Positions 23,136 through 35,182 of a stretch of 64,000 nt of DNA are shown here, one piece after another. The DNA lies in the NCBI GenBank assembly GCA_021292165.1, contig JAHFWL010000248.1:310001-374000 (forward strand), in the 5' to 3' direction. Source of the stretch: Shinisaurus crocodilurus (taxonomy: Eukaryota; Chordata; Lepidosauria; Squamata; Shinisauridae). Made by a program: the position numbers and the translations under genes. The first letter of the stretch is position 1. Each line of letters starts with the position of its first letter. The notes beneath the pieces are model-generated. The model worked only from the letters and a program-made list of their open reading frames with translations, was not told where the DNA came from and did not search any database.

Positions 23136-24659
23136 GCTTGATAAATAAGACATTGAATTAATGTCTGCTGGAAATACACAGAAGTCTGCACACTCCATCC
23201 CTGTCACTTCAAGTGTGCAGAGGCTGACGTGCTTAGCCAGCTCTAGCAAACAAGTCCTGCAGCACAACAGAAGGGAAACAAACAACAAAGGGAAGTATGA
23301 CAGGGAAAGCACTGGGTTAGAAGGGATGGATAAATGTCAGGATCCGAGGATATCATGGGCCCTGATAGGAACAGAAGGATGATGGTGAGAAACACCAACA
23401 GGAGATGGTGTGCTGGAATTAAAGAGGCCCTTTGGGGAACAGATCAACTTGGGATGGGGAAGATAGGACTGCCCAGCTCAGGAAGCTGGTAGTGGGAGAG
23501 TGAATATTTCTCCAAGGGCACCAGTGTGCATAACTCCAAGACCAGGGCCTGCCAAGGTATCTTGATGCCTAATCTTTTGCAGTAAGCACTAGGTTATGCC
23601 ACTATTTCAACATGCCTTGAAGTTTTTCCATATATAGAATATTTCCAGAAATATTTTTTCCTGCTTGTTTTTCTCCCTATGGCCCTGCCCTCCCTCAGAT
23701 TAGTGAGGGAAATTCATAAATATTTTTCTTACTGAACTGTGGGAAAGGAGCTGTGTGAGCTGCTTTGACCTTTCTGCAAGGTTATTTCGGAACTCACTGC
23801 CATTGAAAAGAAAATAAACAAAGTACAGAAACCTTGGGGACCAGCAACTTTGGTAGCTTATCAGTAAGCTAGGTATCTCTTCAAGGTGCTAGGAAGTGAC
23901 TGATAGAAAGGGTTGAGGGAAGTTGTTTTTAAACATTTCCCTGTTGTTATGGAAGCATATAATCATACCTAAAAATATAGACTGCATATTTCCAAAATTG
24001 CTGTGCTTATTTATGCCAAGGCTAGCTCTCTATTTAGACACTTTGGTAGTACCAGATGCTCTATCATTTTCAGCAATGCGAAGATTTAGCCCACAAAAAT
24101 ATATTAAAATACAATGTTTATATTAGTGTAATATTAGTATTTATATTAGTGTAATACCTTTATTAGGCCAACCAAAAGATCACAAAAATTGTGCATGTTT
24201 TCAAGATCTCCAGATCCCTTCATCAGGCAAGGTGTTATAAAAAAGCAGGTATGTCGGGGGAGAGATAGGGGAGGCCAAAAATCTGACTTGATGGTAAGGT
24301 CATAGTGCCTGTATGTTCAGAGTTCCAAGATGGAATGGGGGAGGAGGGGTCTGCAGACATTCAAATTAGGCTCAGCAGGTCATGTGAAGGTTACAGGACC
24401 TGCAGCTGCCCTTTTTTTTTATCCCAGCAGCCCTAAAACGTTAAAATGTTGAAAGAGGCTTGGTGGAGTCTGTGGGATTGGGTGCTTACTTGGAAAATGC
24501 AGAATGTTCAAGTCCTTCTGCCTCTGCCACTGTGCCACTGTATACTCTACATCCATCATCCACCCCTGTCCTATTGCACTTTCTGTGACTTTGCTGCCAA
24601 TTGAGCAGAAAACAAAAAAAAGTTTTAAACAGTTTTCCAGTTATCATAACTCGCTAGCC
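23136..24659. other. intergenic; possible unnamed repeat at 24128-24245
   Basis: At 24128-24245 the sequence TTTATTAGGCCAACCAAAAG...CATCAGGCAAGGTGT looks like a dispersed reptile repeat I cannot name. The rest shows no gene or repeat. Confidence 0.35.
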
Positions 24660-25200
24660 TCTGCACCTATCCTTATGAAATCTTTATCCGTTTTCATGTA
24701 AATAGCCAAAAGACTCATGGAGTGGGGCAAGGGGAAATGAGTCACTCCCATCCCCAAATTTGAACATTCCCCTTCTACAGAAAATGCTGCACCTATCCTT
24801 TAGAAATTTGGCAGGATTCTTAACTAGGGCCATCTCTATGCTGTATGTCATTTTCATAACAATTGCCCACAAAAAAGCATAGGGGGATAAGCGCATCTCT
24901 TTTGGAAATCCCCAAACTGTAAAGACTACTCTTGCACAAAGCTCCCTGCAGCTATTCATCTGAGACTTTGCAGGCTTAATCCCCTCAGAAGGGGAAACTG
25001 TCCCTGTATATTTCATCCATATAAGAAATTCTGACAAGAAATAAAAAGATAAGTTATGAGCACTTCCCTTTCTTAAAAAAACAAAATTTAAAGCCACATA
25101 GCACAAAACCCCAGCATCTATTTGTCTGACATTTGGTAGGCATAATTCCCTTATAAGGGACAAATGTGCCTGCAATGTTCACCCAATTCTGAAAAACAGA
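24660..25200. repeat. degenerate tandem repeat, period about 160 bp
   Basis: Related blocks begin near 24788 (GCACCTATCCTTTAGAAATT), 24947 (GCAGCTATTCATCTGAGACT) and 25113 (GCATCTATTTGTCTGACATT), each followed by GGCAGG or GGTAGG and a similar second half. Spacing is 159 and 166 bp. A partial earlier block lies at 24662. One minus-strand frame stays open for 163 codons (24684-25175), but it matches no family I know. Confidence 0.6.
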
Positions 25201-26178
25201 AAAAAAAAATGTATAGCCATTTTCTGAATCCCCAGATCAGGGTCGAAACCAAATAGTTTGGTTGATGCATATCCCTAGTTATGCACTTTTAAAAATGAAT
25301 TTATTTGGTTGGTTGATTATGATGGAATCTTTGTATTAAACCTAGAGTAAGGATATCTTCTTATAACTTTCACACAACTTAACTGCAACATCCCATCCTG
25401 GTATTGCAGTTTTAGGGTTGGGTTGTTTCTACCGCCCTGTGTCTCCAGATCCGGTTCGAATGTGACCGGTTGGCATGACATCTGGGGACCCAAGGTTGGA
25501 GAACACTGCCTTAGGGGTTATTAATACAAACCTGGAATGCATGCCCATACTACTTTTTGAAAACCTTTTTATTATTATCCTACAAGTCCCTCGACAATGT
25601 CAAAGGTGCTATATTGATGCCTCATAGAATATTGAAGCAGACGGAATGTCTCCCCAGAGCAGACATTGTTTCTTTAAATATGTTGCTAAGCACCCCATTT
25701 TCAAAATGAGAGCTAGATGTCTGTGTTCCAGGGCTGGAAAGGGGGAGCATATATTTTATTTCCTTCTCTAAAGGAACTCTTCCAGCGCTGTGAATGAGGT
25801 TTTTCAGTATCAGTTCTTCTATGAAAAGCTTGTCTTGGCATGTGACATTGAGAGCTCATTATACTTTTACAAGTGGACACACAGAAAATGTGGAAATCCC
25901 TTGTCACATAACTGTGTGGTCTTCCAAAAATTCTGTGTCCTTCATTACACTGATAATATATGTAGCAAGACCAATAAGCGTGGCGAGACTCACTAAGGGT
26001 TTTCCTCAGAGTCGGGTGAAACAGACAAATTACATTCACACTACTGTGAGAGAAGTACCGGTAGAAGGAAAGTGTACAGCCTCCAAAAGGAAAACTTCAT
26101 AGAATTGAGAAGCAACAAAGGACTTCGCAACTTTTGTTGTTGGCAGCAAGGCTAGAGGAGCTGGAGTATGCAACTAGG
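25201..26178. other. intergenic; possible hAT end near 25440-25512
   Basis: GACATCTGGGGACCCAAGGT, then TGGAGAACACTG resembles the end of a hAT-type element, but no partner end was found. Nothing else is recognised. Confidence 0.35.
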
Positions 26179-26250
26179 CTTCAATTAATAATTTTAAAAT
26201 AATTTAAAGTACAGAGGCTTCAATTAATAATTTTAAAATAATTTAAAAGA
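26179..26250 (+). repeat. short tandem duplication
   Basis: A unit of roughly 40 bp containing GGCTTCAATTAATAATTTTA is present twice in succession, nearly unchanged, so it is a recent local duplication. Confidence 0.85.
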
Positions 26251-27178
26251 TCACAAAATAGTGGTTACATCGAGGGGGGTGGGGAGGAGCTGTGTCATCA
26301 TCCCTCATCATGTTATAGGCACCATCAAAGAGGGACTCATAATACGCAGGCAATTACATTCCACAATAGGAATAAAGGTGTGAACTGGACTGTGTGTGTG
26401 TGTGTGGGGGGATACCATGTGTGGAAAGAATCCCATTTTTCTAGTGAAAAAATACTGCCAGGAAAAATCTACATTTTTGCCTAGTGTTTTATCTGTTAGC
26501 ATTGGACTGTAAGATATAAATTCATAATACAAATCAATTGAAATCATAGTATATTTATTATATACATAAGATACAAAAGCAAAATTTGAAAACAGCATCG
26601 TTTTTGTGAATCCACAGGACCACAATAGAAAATATACATATGAACCATGGACCAGAATGATGTTTTGTTTCTTTAAAATAGCCTTTATTTTTCATATATA
26701 TATAAACAAGATACCAGTACTTTTTTGTGCTAGTTTAAAGATGTATTAACAGAGAAGTGTAGAATCTAGTGATGAAAATGGCATAGTTCTTGATATATCC
26801 CATAAAATTACACTATTTTGGATGAGTATGCATTGCATGTAGAAACAGAATAAAACAAACTTACTGTTCAAATACTATAAAACAAAGGCCAAGTCCAGCA
26901 TGAATTTCTTGTTTTAAGATCTCTTTTTGTAGTTTATATAGACTCATCATAGCCGATGTCTATAGAATCAAACTATTAGTCTGAAGTTGGGGCTTCAGTG
27001 CAAATATATTAGTTTTTCAAAAATTACCCTTAGCTTTTCAGAGTGGCCATTTCCAGGCATGAAGGAAAACATCTTTTTATCCTAGTAATTTTGGAGTGCT
27101 TCTGTTCCAATATACTTTTTCCTGCACCATCTCTGTTCACCAACATTAGAATTTTCACACTGGAATGGGGCAGGCAGT

Positions 27179-27245
27179 AAATTTATTACATTACATTTTT
27201 GAATCGCCCATCTGGCTGGTCACCCAGCTTTCTAAAGTGCTTTCT
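27179..27245 (-). mobile_element. L2-group LINE tail
   Basis: TTTGAATCGCCCATCTGGCT, GGTCACCCAG matches the 3' end of the LINEs at 12.4 and 34.95 kb. Only about 65 bp remain. Confidence 0.7.
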
Positions 27246-27559
27246 ATAATCAAATACTTATATGTGTGTAATGCCTCATAAGGGAAAAGTTCCCATTTAT
27301 ATTTTATGGAACCAGTCTTTCCTTAAAACAAAATTTCTGATGAAAGGATAGGTTCTATTTTCATTTGTACTGACTGAAAAACACAGAGATAAACTCTGGT
27401 TGCAACAAATTCCCATTTGTTTAACTAACTGGATAATTTGACCCAGCATCTTTAAGTGTCCGAAATGAAAATCCCATGAACTGCTTTTAAAGAATGTCCC
27501 ACAGAGCTTTATTGGATAAAGGCATGCCCTAATTAGGTGTTATGGTATTACAGACTTAA

Positions 27560-27695
27560 TGGGTTGAGTCCGGACAAAGTTAGTCACACTTCAGTCCCAC
27601 TGAGATCAATGGGACTTAAGTTAGTCATGACTAATTTGTCAAATTGATTTCAATGGGACTAAAGCCTGACTAACATAGTCTGGACCCAACTCTGT
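27560..27695. mobile_element. palindromic MITE
   Basis: The outer ends GGGTTGAGTCCGGAC and GTCTGGACCCAACTC are imperfect inverted repeats. Inner GTTAGTC/GACTAAC pairs and the TTAGTCATGACTAA centre extend the fold over about 135 bp. No target duplication is clear. Confidence 0.65.
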
Positions 27696-28521
27696 GTTTT
27701 CCAGTGGAGTTTCCCCACGAATATATGTGTAATTTCTATGCATGTATATGCCTAGAAATTAGCAGTAGATATCTAATCAAAATTGTCCTCTTAGTTTTAA
27801 TACACTAGTGTAAAACAAAAATATTCCATTGACTTCATTGATTCGCTCTAGGATTTACACTGAAACAGCTGCTGGTAGTCATTTGGTTTATCACTAGTGT
27901 ACATACATCTTTCCAAAGAAGATGAAAATGAGGTTCCAACTTTCAAATAACTCGGTTGGTGCAAGTCCCACATACTTCAGTATGGGTCAACAAAGTACTT
28001 ATAAAGCTGGCCACTAAATCTGTATTGACTATGAAGACTTAATTTAAGGGCTGTGATCATAAGCCATCTTCTCTTAAATCAATGGGACTTACTTCCAAGC
28101 AGAACAGGTCGCCAATGCAGAGACCTATGAATGCAGTTCTGCTCACAGAGACCCTTTCCCCCACCAAACAGATGATTGGTGGGGAAGTGGAATGGGAGGG
28201 ACTCCAGAAGCGCAGCTCTGGATGTACAACCTGTTGCTGCATTCACTGATTGCTGGATCGGGAGCACACTCTGGATTCCATTGCACACTCAAGTGACGCT
28301 GCTGGAGGGAGCGCCACTTCTTGAATGGCAGTTTCACTCACACTGTTTCTGCATAGGCCTTACAATTAGGGCAAATGTGTTGAGAATCAGGGTGAAAGGT
28401 GATAAATCAGGATACCGCTCTACACACATTTGGCACTATTCCCTTACATTCCAGTTTTCATTTCAGAAGTCTTTCCATGAAGTTTGCATTTTGTGCATTA
28501 AAAAAGCCAAGTTTGGCACTT

Positions 28522-28655
28522 TTAGCTACAGTCTTTTAAAATCTCCAAGACTTTCCCCCCCAGAGCTGGTTTCCACGGCTGGACAAAACTTTTCATATTG
28601 ACTATCAGTCTACTTGCTTGAACATCTTCATATCCAGCCACAAGGTATTTCAAAC
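28522..28655 (-). CDS. NTN4: NTN4 last coding exon: C-terminal end of the NTR domain
   Basis: Acceptor TTTGCAG| lies just above 28655 and the stop TAA is the complement of 28522-28524. The 134 bp finish a split glycine codon and encode 43 residues from LKYLVAGYEDV through LIVNMKSFVQPWKPAL to KDCS. This is the last third of the netrin-4 NTR (netrin module, C345C) domain. The conserved cysteine near the end is present, while the extreme C-terminus (KDCS) differs from the mammalian ending as I recall it. Netrin-4 is a secreted basement-membrane protein that binds laminin gamma-1 and loosens laminin networks. Phase agrees with the exon at 32097-32267. Confidence 0.95.
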
Positions 28656-28734
28656 CTGCAAACAAAATAGACAGATATTTATTGGACTAGTACCTAATAT
28701 TTATCCAAGATATGGAACCATAAAGGGGAAATAG

Positions 28735-28735
<1 letters not shown>

Positions 28736-28785
<50 letters not shown>
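28736..28785 (+). repeat. compound (GT)n(GA)n microsatellite
   Basis: About twelve GT units pass directly into about thirteen GA units. Confidence 0.95.
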
Positions 28786-29214
28786 TTGTTTAGGGACAAT
28801 AAAAATATGGCATGTTTTAGATACAATTTTTTTATTAGTTCCATTGGTGCAAATGGAATCCTTGTTCTCAGACTGGCCAATATATTTTTCAGTATTGCTG
28901 TTTGAATGACATTTGCATGGTTGTATCAATATTATCATTGCAAATGTAACTTTACAAGGGAATGTCTTTGTAATATCTCCCTAAAAACAGGATATGCGTT
29001 AAAAATTGTCAAATGGGAGAATTTTTAAATTCTTTTTTTTTTAGTTTGCTCTAAATAACTTGTATTTAGAAGTATAATAATAAAAGTTAACTGAGATGTT
29101 ATATCCTGTTCTCCAAGGCTGCAAATATTTTTCAGTATTCCTGAAAAACTTGTTTTTATGTTTGTGAGTCAATTTCCTAGTCAGATGTATTTTGATTATG
29201 TATTTGTTGCATTT

Positions 29215-29345
29215 GTATCCTGCCCTTTCTTCAAGAATCTCTGGCATATTTGGGGGTTAGTCTTTTTATCTCCACAGCAATCCTGTGAACAGAGGTTAGG
29301 CTGAGAGATCAAGACTGGCTAAAGGTTAGCTAGTTCATTTAGGGC
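29215..29345 (-). mobile_element. old tRNA-derived SINE fragment
   Basis: GTATCCTGCCCTTTCTTCAA, then CCTGTGAACAGAGGTTAGGC and GAGATCAAGACTGGC follow the tail and core of the 8367-8597 family, heavily mutated. Confidence 0.5.
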
Positions 29346-29506
29346 ACAATCCTATGTCCCGCCGATCTTGTCTGAGGGGACATAGGATTTGGCCTGGAAG
29401 GTGCTGCGACCTTGGAAATCTCATCCAGTTAATAAGTTAATCGCGCCTTGGAGTACCTACCCCCCCACCTCATAGCCAGTGCGGTTCTTTTCACACTGGT
29501 AGGAGA

Positions 29507-30021
29507 CAGGGCCGGCGCTACCGCTAGGCAGACCCAGGCGGCTGCCTAGGGCGTGTGGCGGAAGAGGGCGCAGCGTTTCTGCGCCCCTTCCTCGCCTCCA
29601 GCGCGCTCCTGCCCCGCCTGCCACCTCAGCCTCCGCCGCGCCTCCCCGCCCGCCTGCCGCCGCTGCCGCACCTCCCCCCCCGCGCCCGCCCGCCACCTAC
29701 CTACCTTCCCGTCGTTTCCGGAGCCCCGCCGGCGTTGTTTTGGCGGGAGGCAACAGGGCTTAAACAGCCCTGTTGCCCTGGTTTTCCCCAGGCAAAAAAA
29801 AAAAAAGTGCGGGGGTCGCGTCGGAGGCGGCGGCGGCGGCAGCAGCAGCAGCAGCCAGCAGCGGGGGCGGGGGGAAGGTAGGTGGTGGTGGCGGCGGTGG
29901 CGGCGCGGGGGGGGTTGCAGAGCAGGGCTGCTTTGCTCCGGAGCCCCCCCCTACGGCACGAGAGGGGGGGGCGCTAAATATAATTTGGCCTAGGGCACCA
30001 AACAGCCCTGCACCGTTCCTG
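29507..30021. mobile_element. long hAT MITE of the CAGGGCCGG family with GC-rich interior
   Basis: The ends CAGGGCCGGCGCTACC and GGTGC-type ...CACCGTTCCTG are flanked by the perfect 8-bp duplication GTAGGAGA (29499-29506 and 30022-30029). The terminal 60 bp on each side match the 165-bp MITEs at 8158 and 62741. The middle, about 29560-29960, is an added GC-rich block including (GGC)n and (CAG)n and the shared module (29740-29835). A 12-bp perfect hairpin (GGCAACAGGGCT/AGCCCTGTTGCC, 29749-29777) lies inside it. No transposase is present. Confidence 0.92.
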
Positions 30022-30318
30022 GTAGGAGACCACAGAGGACCGAGCACGGAAGACTGTGTTCAGTTCCCCGGTGGAGGGCATTCCTGGGGCAGGGAGGGGA
30101 GGGGCAAGGCTCCGCCAGATTCCATGGAATCCAGGTGGCACCTCGGCCTCTCCTCAGAGGTAAAACATATAGACAGCTGCAATTGTCCATCTAGATGTTT
30201 TTGAGGGCGGAAGGAGCATGGATATCGTATCCTCTACGCTTCTCCCACCCTCAATTGGATGGCTGTAATCCTCCAAGTTTGGAAGGTTACAGGCAGCCTC
30301 ATAGGATTGTGCTGTTAG

Positions 30319-30690
30319 ACCCAGTTCGCATGAAATAGTGGCAAATCATGAGATAATTAACCCATGATTTTCCTTGGAATATACTGGGCATGTTCTGTGG
30401 GCATTTTGTATATTCAACACCCAATCGGCCCGATCAGGGGTTCCTATATGATGTCCGAATAAGTTAATCGTGTGTTAAACAACCCACAGTTAACCCACAA
30501 TAAGTAGTTAGGTTAATTGTAGGTTGATTAACCCATGATTAACCTATGATTTTCAGGTTTCCGACATCATGTAGCAACCCCTAATTGGCCCGATCGGAAG
30601 TTGAATATTCAAAAAGGCTTGGAATGCACCTGGCTCACACTGTGGCAAATAATGGATTAATTAACCCACGATTTGCTGGCGTTACATGTG
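30319..30690. mobile_element. large palindromic (foldback) MITE
   Basis: The left half (AGTGGCAAATCATGAG, TTAACCCATGATTT, CAATCGGCCCGATCAG, ATGATGTCCGAA) is mirrored by the right half (TTCCGACATCAT, CTAATTGGCCCGATCG, TAACCCACGATTTGCT). Imperfect arms of about 170 bp meet near 30500, where TTAACCCA motifs cluster. Related sequences lie at 40.86-41.2 and 11.4 kb. Confidence 0.75.
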
Positions 30691-31104
30691 AATAGCGACT
30701 TTTAGTTAACTAAATGCAGGCCTCCCACAGTTCAAGATCAACACTACATTGCAGTATTTGGCCCTCTTTTATGCCTAATATCCTATAGTTGCATTTGAAT
30801 TGTGGTAGGTTACCAAATTATGTTTGTGAAGTGACCTAGCTGCAATGTCACAAGCTCAAAAGTGATCTCATCTGAGAAAATGCTTGGAAGCAAGTTTTGT
30901 CTTGTAATTTTTGAGTTATTTTCATGGGGAAACCATTTCACACAAGTACTACACCATGCAAATATTATATGGCAACGCTATCATACAATTTTGCCACTTG
31001 AAAAGAAAGACAGGTGCTTTGGACCCTACAGTTTCTGTTTTCACAGCCATTGCCTGATCCACAGAAGGAGATCTCCACACAGAACTAGTCTTCTATTACA
31101 CATT

Positions 31105-31335
31105 TGATCCATCCAATAACATGTTCTCTGGGTGGATTACAAAAACTAAAAGAATAAAATGCAATATAAAACCATAAAAGCTAAAAGAATAAAATACAGT
31201 ACAAAACAACAAACATCACAGGAATAAATATAAAATATATAAGGGCAGCAATACAAGCACACTAAATTCTAAAATGCCTGGGAGAAATGTTTTTGCTTTG
31301 CACCAAAAAGATAACAGTAGGCACCAGGCCTGATT
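31105..31335 (-). mobile_element. LINE 3' fragment
   Basis: CTCTGGGTGGATTACAAAAA followed by repeated ATAAAATACA-type A-rich sequence is the reverse of a LINE 3' end with a decayed body. Confidence 0.5.
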
Positions 31336-32096
31336 ATACTATATCAGGAACTATGGCTGTAAATCAGTTGTGCACCCAAATGCATATTCGAATCCAGATG
31401 TTGTCTATCTGAACCTCTTTATTTTCAATGGGTTATGTATCCAGATACATATTCAGATGTGCCATAATGTTGATGGAGAGACGCAACTAGTCAGGTATAA
31501 AATACATTTGTATGTGCGAGGATCAGGGAGTATAAGTTTGATTTTTCTTCCTTTCTTTCAGTGACTGTGTACCGTATATTGCTTTAGTAGACAAAGCAAA
31601 TGTGGTGGGCGCATCTTTCATTTCTCTGTCTGCATTATCTTGTATGTCTAACTTAAACTCAGTTAAGGAAGGAATTCTGCATGTGTGCAACTTTGAGAAA
31701 AGATTCAAATTGACAAATTCTGTGGCAGGGCTTAGACATGATGATTATGCATGATATAACAGGTCCAAAGTGAAGCTAAAATTGAAAGGATTGTCTAGCA
31801 TCAAATTAAATTGCTTTAATTGGTAAGAGCAGTGATTGGCAGTTTAGTTTCCTGAAGCATCCACATTTTTTCCCCTTCAACTCCCAGTATGTGGAACAAA
31901 AATGGAATTTGCGCATAAAAGGCTTTTTTAAAAAAGCAAGAGAATATAATAGGATGAAATATAATTTAATCTAATTGTGTGTGTGTGTGTATGAACTATA
32001 AGACTAATTATGCATGGGCTGGAGAGAAGTAGTGAGGTATAAAATCAAAATAAGTATCCAACTGATAGAGACATGTTTTTCATAACAAATACCTAC

Positions 32097-32267
32097 CAGG
32101 ATTAAGTATTGGGCAAGTGCAACCTCTGTTAGTCCATGATTCTGGGTAAAGAATCCGCTTCCCTCGGAAAATCTTAAGCTTTGTAGATTTCAATACTTTC
32201 TGGATCTTCACATTGACCTCAGCATGGGAGCCTTTATCATGAGCAGACAAAATCTTTGCCTTCAGTG
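32097..32267 (-). CDS. NTN4: NTN4 exon: central NTR domain
   Basis: 171 bp, phase 1 to phase 1, with acceptor CCCACAG| above 32267 and donor |GTAGGT below 32097. It encodes LKAKILSAHDKGSHAEVNVK, then IQKVLKSTKLKIFRGKRILY, PESWTNRGCTCPILNPG. This is the core of the netrin-4 C-terminal NTR domain. The GCTCP cysteine pair used in the domain's disulfides is intact. The match to vertebrate netrin-4 is very close, so the assignment is firm. There are no stops or frame problems. Confidence 0.97.
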
Positions 32268-34951
32268 CTGTGGGGAGGAAATTTCAGAAGAACGAATATA
32301 TCTTCTGTGTTCATACAATGCTGTGCATTAATGTTGAATACCAGTGATGTGTGCAGTACAAATTGCACTACAGCTTACTTGCACTTTTAGGGTGAGTACA
32401 ATTGTCTTTACCGATAAAGCAATACCATATATTTCATTTGATGCAAAGAGAACTGAACTAGATTTAGTTGAATAGAAACTGTGCCAGAACCTCTACTTGA
32501 TGAGCCTGTTCAGTCTTTGCCAAGGGCCGGGTGCAGGGAGATGCTCAGTGACCTGATTTTTAGGAAGTATGGAGCGCACACACAGCTGCTTCTTCCTACT
32601 GGGATTACTGGGAACTATTGCTTACTCATTATTTTAAATATTTGCACTAAACTACAAAATAAAGCAATACTTCCTTGTAGCCTGGCCACATCATTCCATT
32701 ATAGGTTTAAAGTACTTATATTTTTGGGAAAAAGAAATAACCTTGCCATTCAAAGCTAGCCTGGTCCCTAGAAGTTTATAGCTAAAACGTTCCTGGGGGT
32801 TTCTCTCTTCCTCCCTACTTAAGCCATGCATGGATGGATTTCAAGCCTATCAGTAGTTTTCAAGGGAGCCTCTAATTGCTGCCACAATGCAAATACTACA
32901 ATAAGTACTTTATATTGGTGATGTATAGAAAGAGAGATTTGTCACATAGCAAATTCCACTTAGCTCACAGAACACGCCTCATTGACAGGAGAACCCAAAT
33001 ATTGGAAGATAAAATCTGTTGGGAAAATTATACATAGCGGACAAAATTTGCAGGCAGCTGTATTGGTCCATTAGGAAAAAAAATCCAAAAGTAAAAGTGG
33101 GTAATATTACCTAGCAGTCAGAAGACATGTTTTCCTCACAGGCAAAGTCCCAATTTTGCTTCTGTTGAAGTGGTGTATAGCTAGTGCACCACTTAAAATT
33201 AATCTCCCAGTTTTGCTAATATAGGGAGTGCCCCCCTTGACATATAGAATTGCATGGAAGCTTCTTCCCTGTAGATGTCCACACCAACACTTGGAATGCT
33301 GTGGGCAGGCTCAGCCGTGCAACTCCCCACTCCCCAGCCATTGCATGGACACTGCTACACAAGCATAACACATCAAGGGGGCTTATGTCCCCCACTCCTA
33401 ATTCTGCTTTCTACCCCACAAGGGAGCCATGTAGTGTTAGATCAGCACTAGAGACAGGTGTGAATAACTGCTGGCTTTTATATTGTCAAAGGAAAAGCAG
33501 CCATTGCTTCTTTATCCTAGTAGGATTGGCTGCAACTTGAGATCCTTTTTCACCTAGTACAATCTAAGACTAACCCAATCAAGTTGCACAACTCCTCTAT
33601 TCCATCTTAACTCTTAAGTGTATTACAGATAGCAGACTTAGGCTTTCATCATGCCCAGCAAGCAACACCCTCCTCTCCCCACCAAACTTAACATCCAGCC
33701 TAAAGAAAAGTTCTGGTGAACTCAAAAGCTTGTTTTCAACTTGGAGATGTAAAACTTTAGCTGGTCCTAATAAAGTTATTATGAGACTGTCACACTTGTA
33801 CAGAGTGGTGCCTCCATAGCTGTTAATAGATATGCATATATTCATAGCCCTGAAGCTGCTTACAGTGTAAGTTTGGGACTCCAGACCTCATTCTCAGCAG
33901 TTTCTCATAAACCTAACATTCAGCTGGTTGTGGGGAGTCCTTGTGCTTGGGCCTGGCTGTCCTGGCCATGTGTCCTCTTTTACAGAGGACTCCTCTATTT
34001 GAGGGGCTGCCAAAGGACTGTCCTCTATTTGAAGATTATCCTCTGCTTGAAGGGCTGTCCTGTCTAATGGTTTAAAGATAAAGAACCCTAAGAACAATTG
34101 CCCATCAACAGTTAGCACCTGGACAGCAGACTGAACAGGTAGGCATACAAATCACCTGGTAATTATCTTCCACACTATGATGAGATAGATGTACTATGTT
34201 TCAATTTAAATTATTATTATTATTTTTTAAACTTGAAGCTGTATGAATTAACATATGCAAATTTTATGCAAAACATCTATTGTTTGGGCAATTCATAAGT
34301 GGCCACCCTACCAGGCTGGAGGATGGAGAAAGTCATATTGCTTCCATAAAATGAGACATTTAACTGGAAAACATGAAAGCCTCCTACCTGCAGTGTTTTG
34401 GAGAGGCTGCCAGGAAGGCAAGCTGCTTCTCCCAGCTAGGTCCTATCATGTACAACCTACCTCAGCTCCCAAAGGCTGACACTCAACTGAGGCGTTTGAA
34501 AGCTTGGTAATAAATACTGGGCTTGGGTAGTCAGTGGAGCAGCCAGGTTCCTTTCATATATCTTCAATATAAAGTCATTTGTATTTGTTTTTGTGGTGGC
34601 AATTAGAAGCTCCTATTTAAAAAGATTGGTAGGTTTTCAGCCATTGCCTCCTAGTTGATCATCTGATTTGAGGCAGGCTGGCAGGATATAAATGGGACTC
34701 ACTCCAAGGTAAGTGTACATACACGTATATACATATAAAGATGTATTTATATAAATGCTCTTTGGAAAGCTGGAGTAAGCATAAGCGACATTTAAAAATG
34801 TGCATTTCTTTTGTCCAATAAATGCAGTTACCATAACAGGAAATAACCCTAATATCCTTAAGGATAAGACCAGAGTTTAGTGTATTTCACTTGAACTTCT
34901 TTTGTAGGTCTATTTCACTCAAATACACATCTTATTTCTTAGTACATTATG

Positions 34952-35110
34952 AACTTTTATTTATTTATTTTTATTTCTTACATTTTTGAATCGCCCATCT
35001 GGCCGGCCACCCGGCCACCCTGGGCGATGTACAGTCCAATAAAATACAATAATAAAACAGAATTAAAATACAGTTAAAACAGTATAATTTTTTTAAAAAA
35101 TCCAAATATT
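34952..35110 (-). mobile_element. L2-group LINE 3' end
   Basis: The (TTTA)n tail, ATCGCCCATCTGGCCGGCCA and CCCTGGGCGATGTACAG are the same 3' end as the 12.4-kb LINE. It is 5'-truncated to about 160 bp. Confidence 0.8.
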
Positions 35111-35158
35111 TTGTGCGGCAAGTAACAGGTGCAGCTTATTGGTATAGTCGGTATATTG

Positions 35159-35182
35159 GTGTGTGTGTGTGTGTGTGTGTGT
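35159..35182 (+). repeat. (GT)n microsatellite
   Basis: Twelve GT units. Confidence 0.95.

Larger units (their letters stand above)
26684..28521 (-). other. NTN4: probable NTN4 3' untranslated region
   Basis: Minus-strand sequence downstream of the NTN4 stop. AATAAA signals on the minus strand occur at 27508-27513 and 26684-26689, among others; which is used cannot be told, so the 26684 boundary is a guess. The interval includes a small palindromic MITE (27560-27695) and a LINE tail (27179-27245), which would lie in the long form of the transcript. Confidence 0.35.
28656..32096 (-). other. NTN4: NTN4 intron
   Basis: A 3.4-kb intron between the last two coding exons. It has a GTAGGT donor at the right end and a TTTGCAG acceptor at the left. 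It holds the repeats listed separately; the rest shows nothing recognisable. Confidence 0.9.

Noticed and set aside
24684..25175. 163-codon minus-strand frame as a gene
   Set aside because: It runs through a degenerate tandem repeat, with no recognisable domain, splice sites or promoter.
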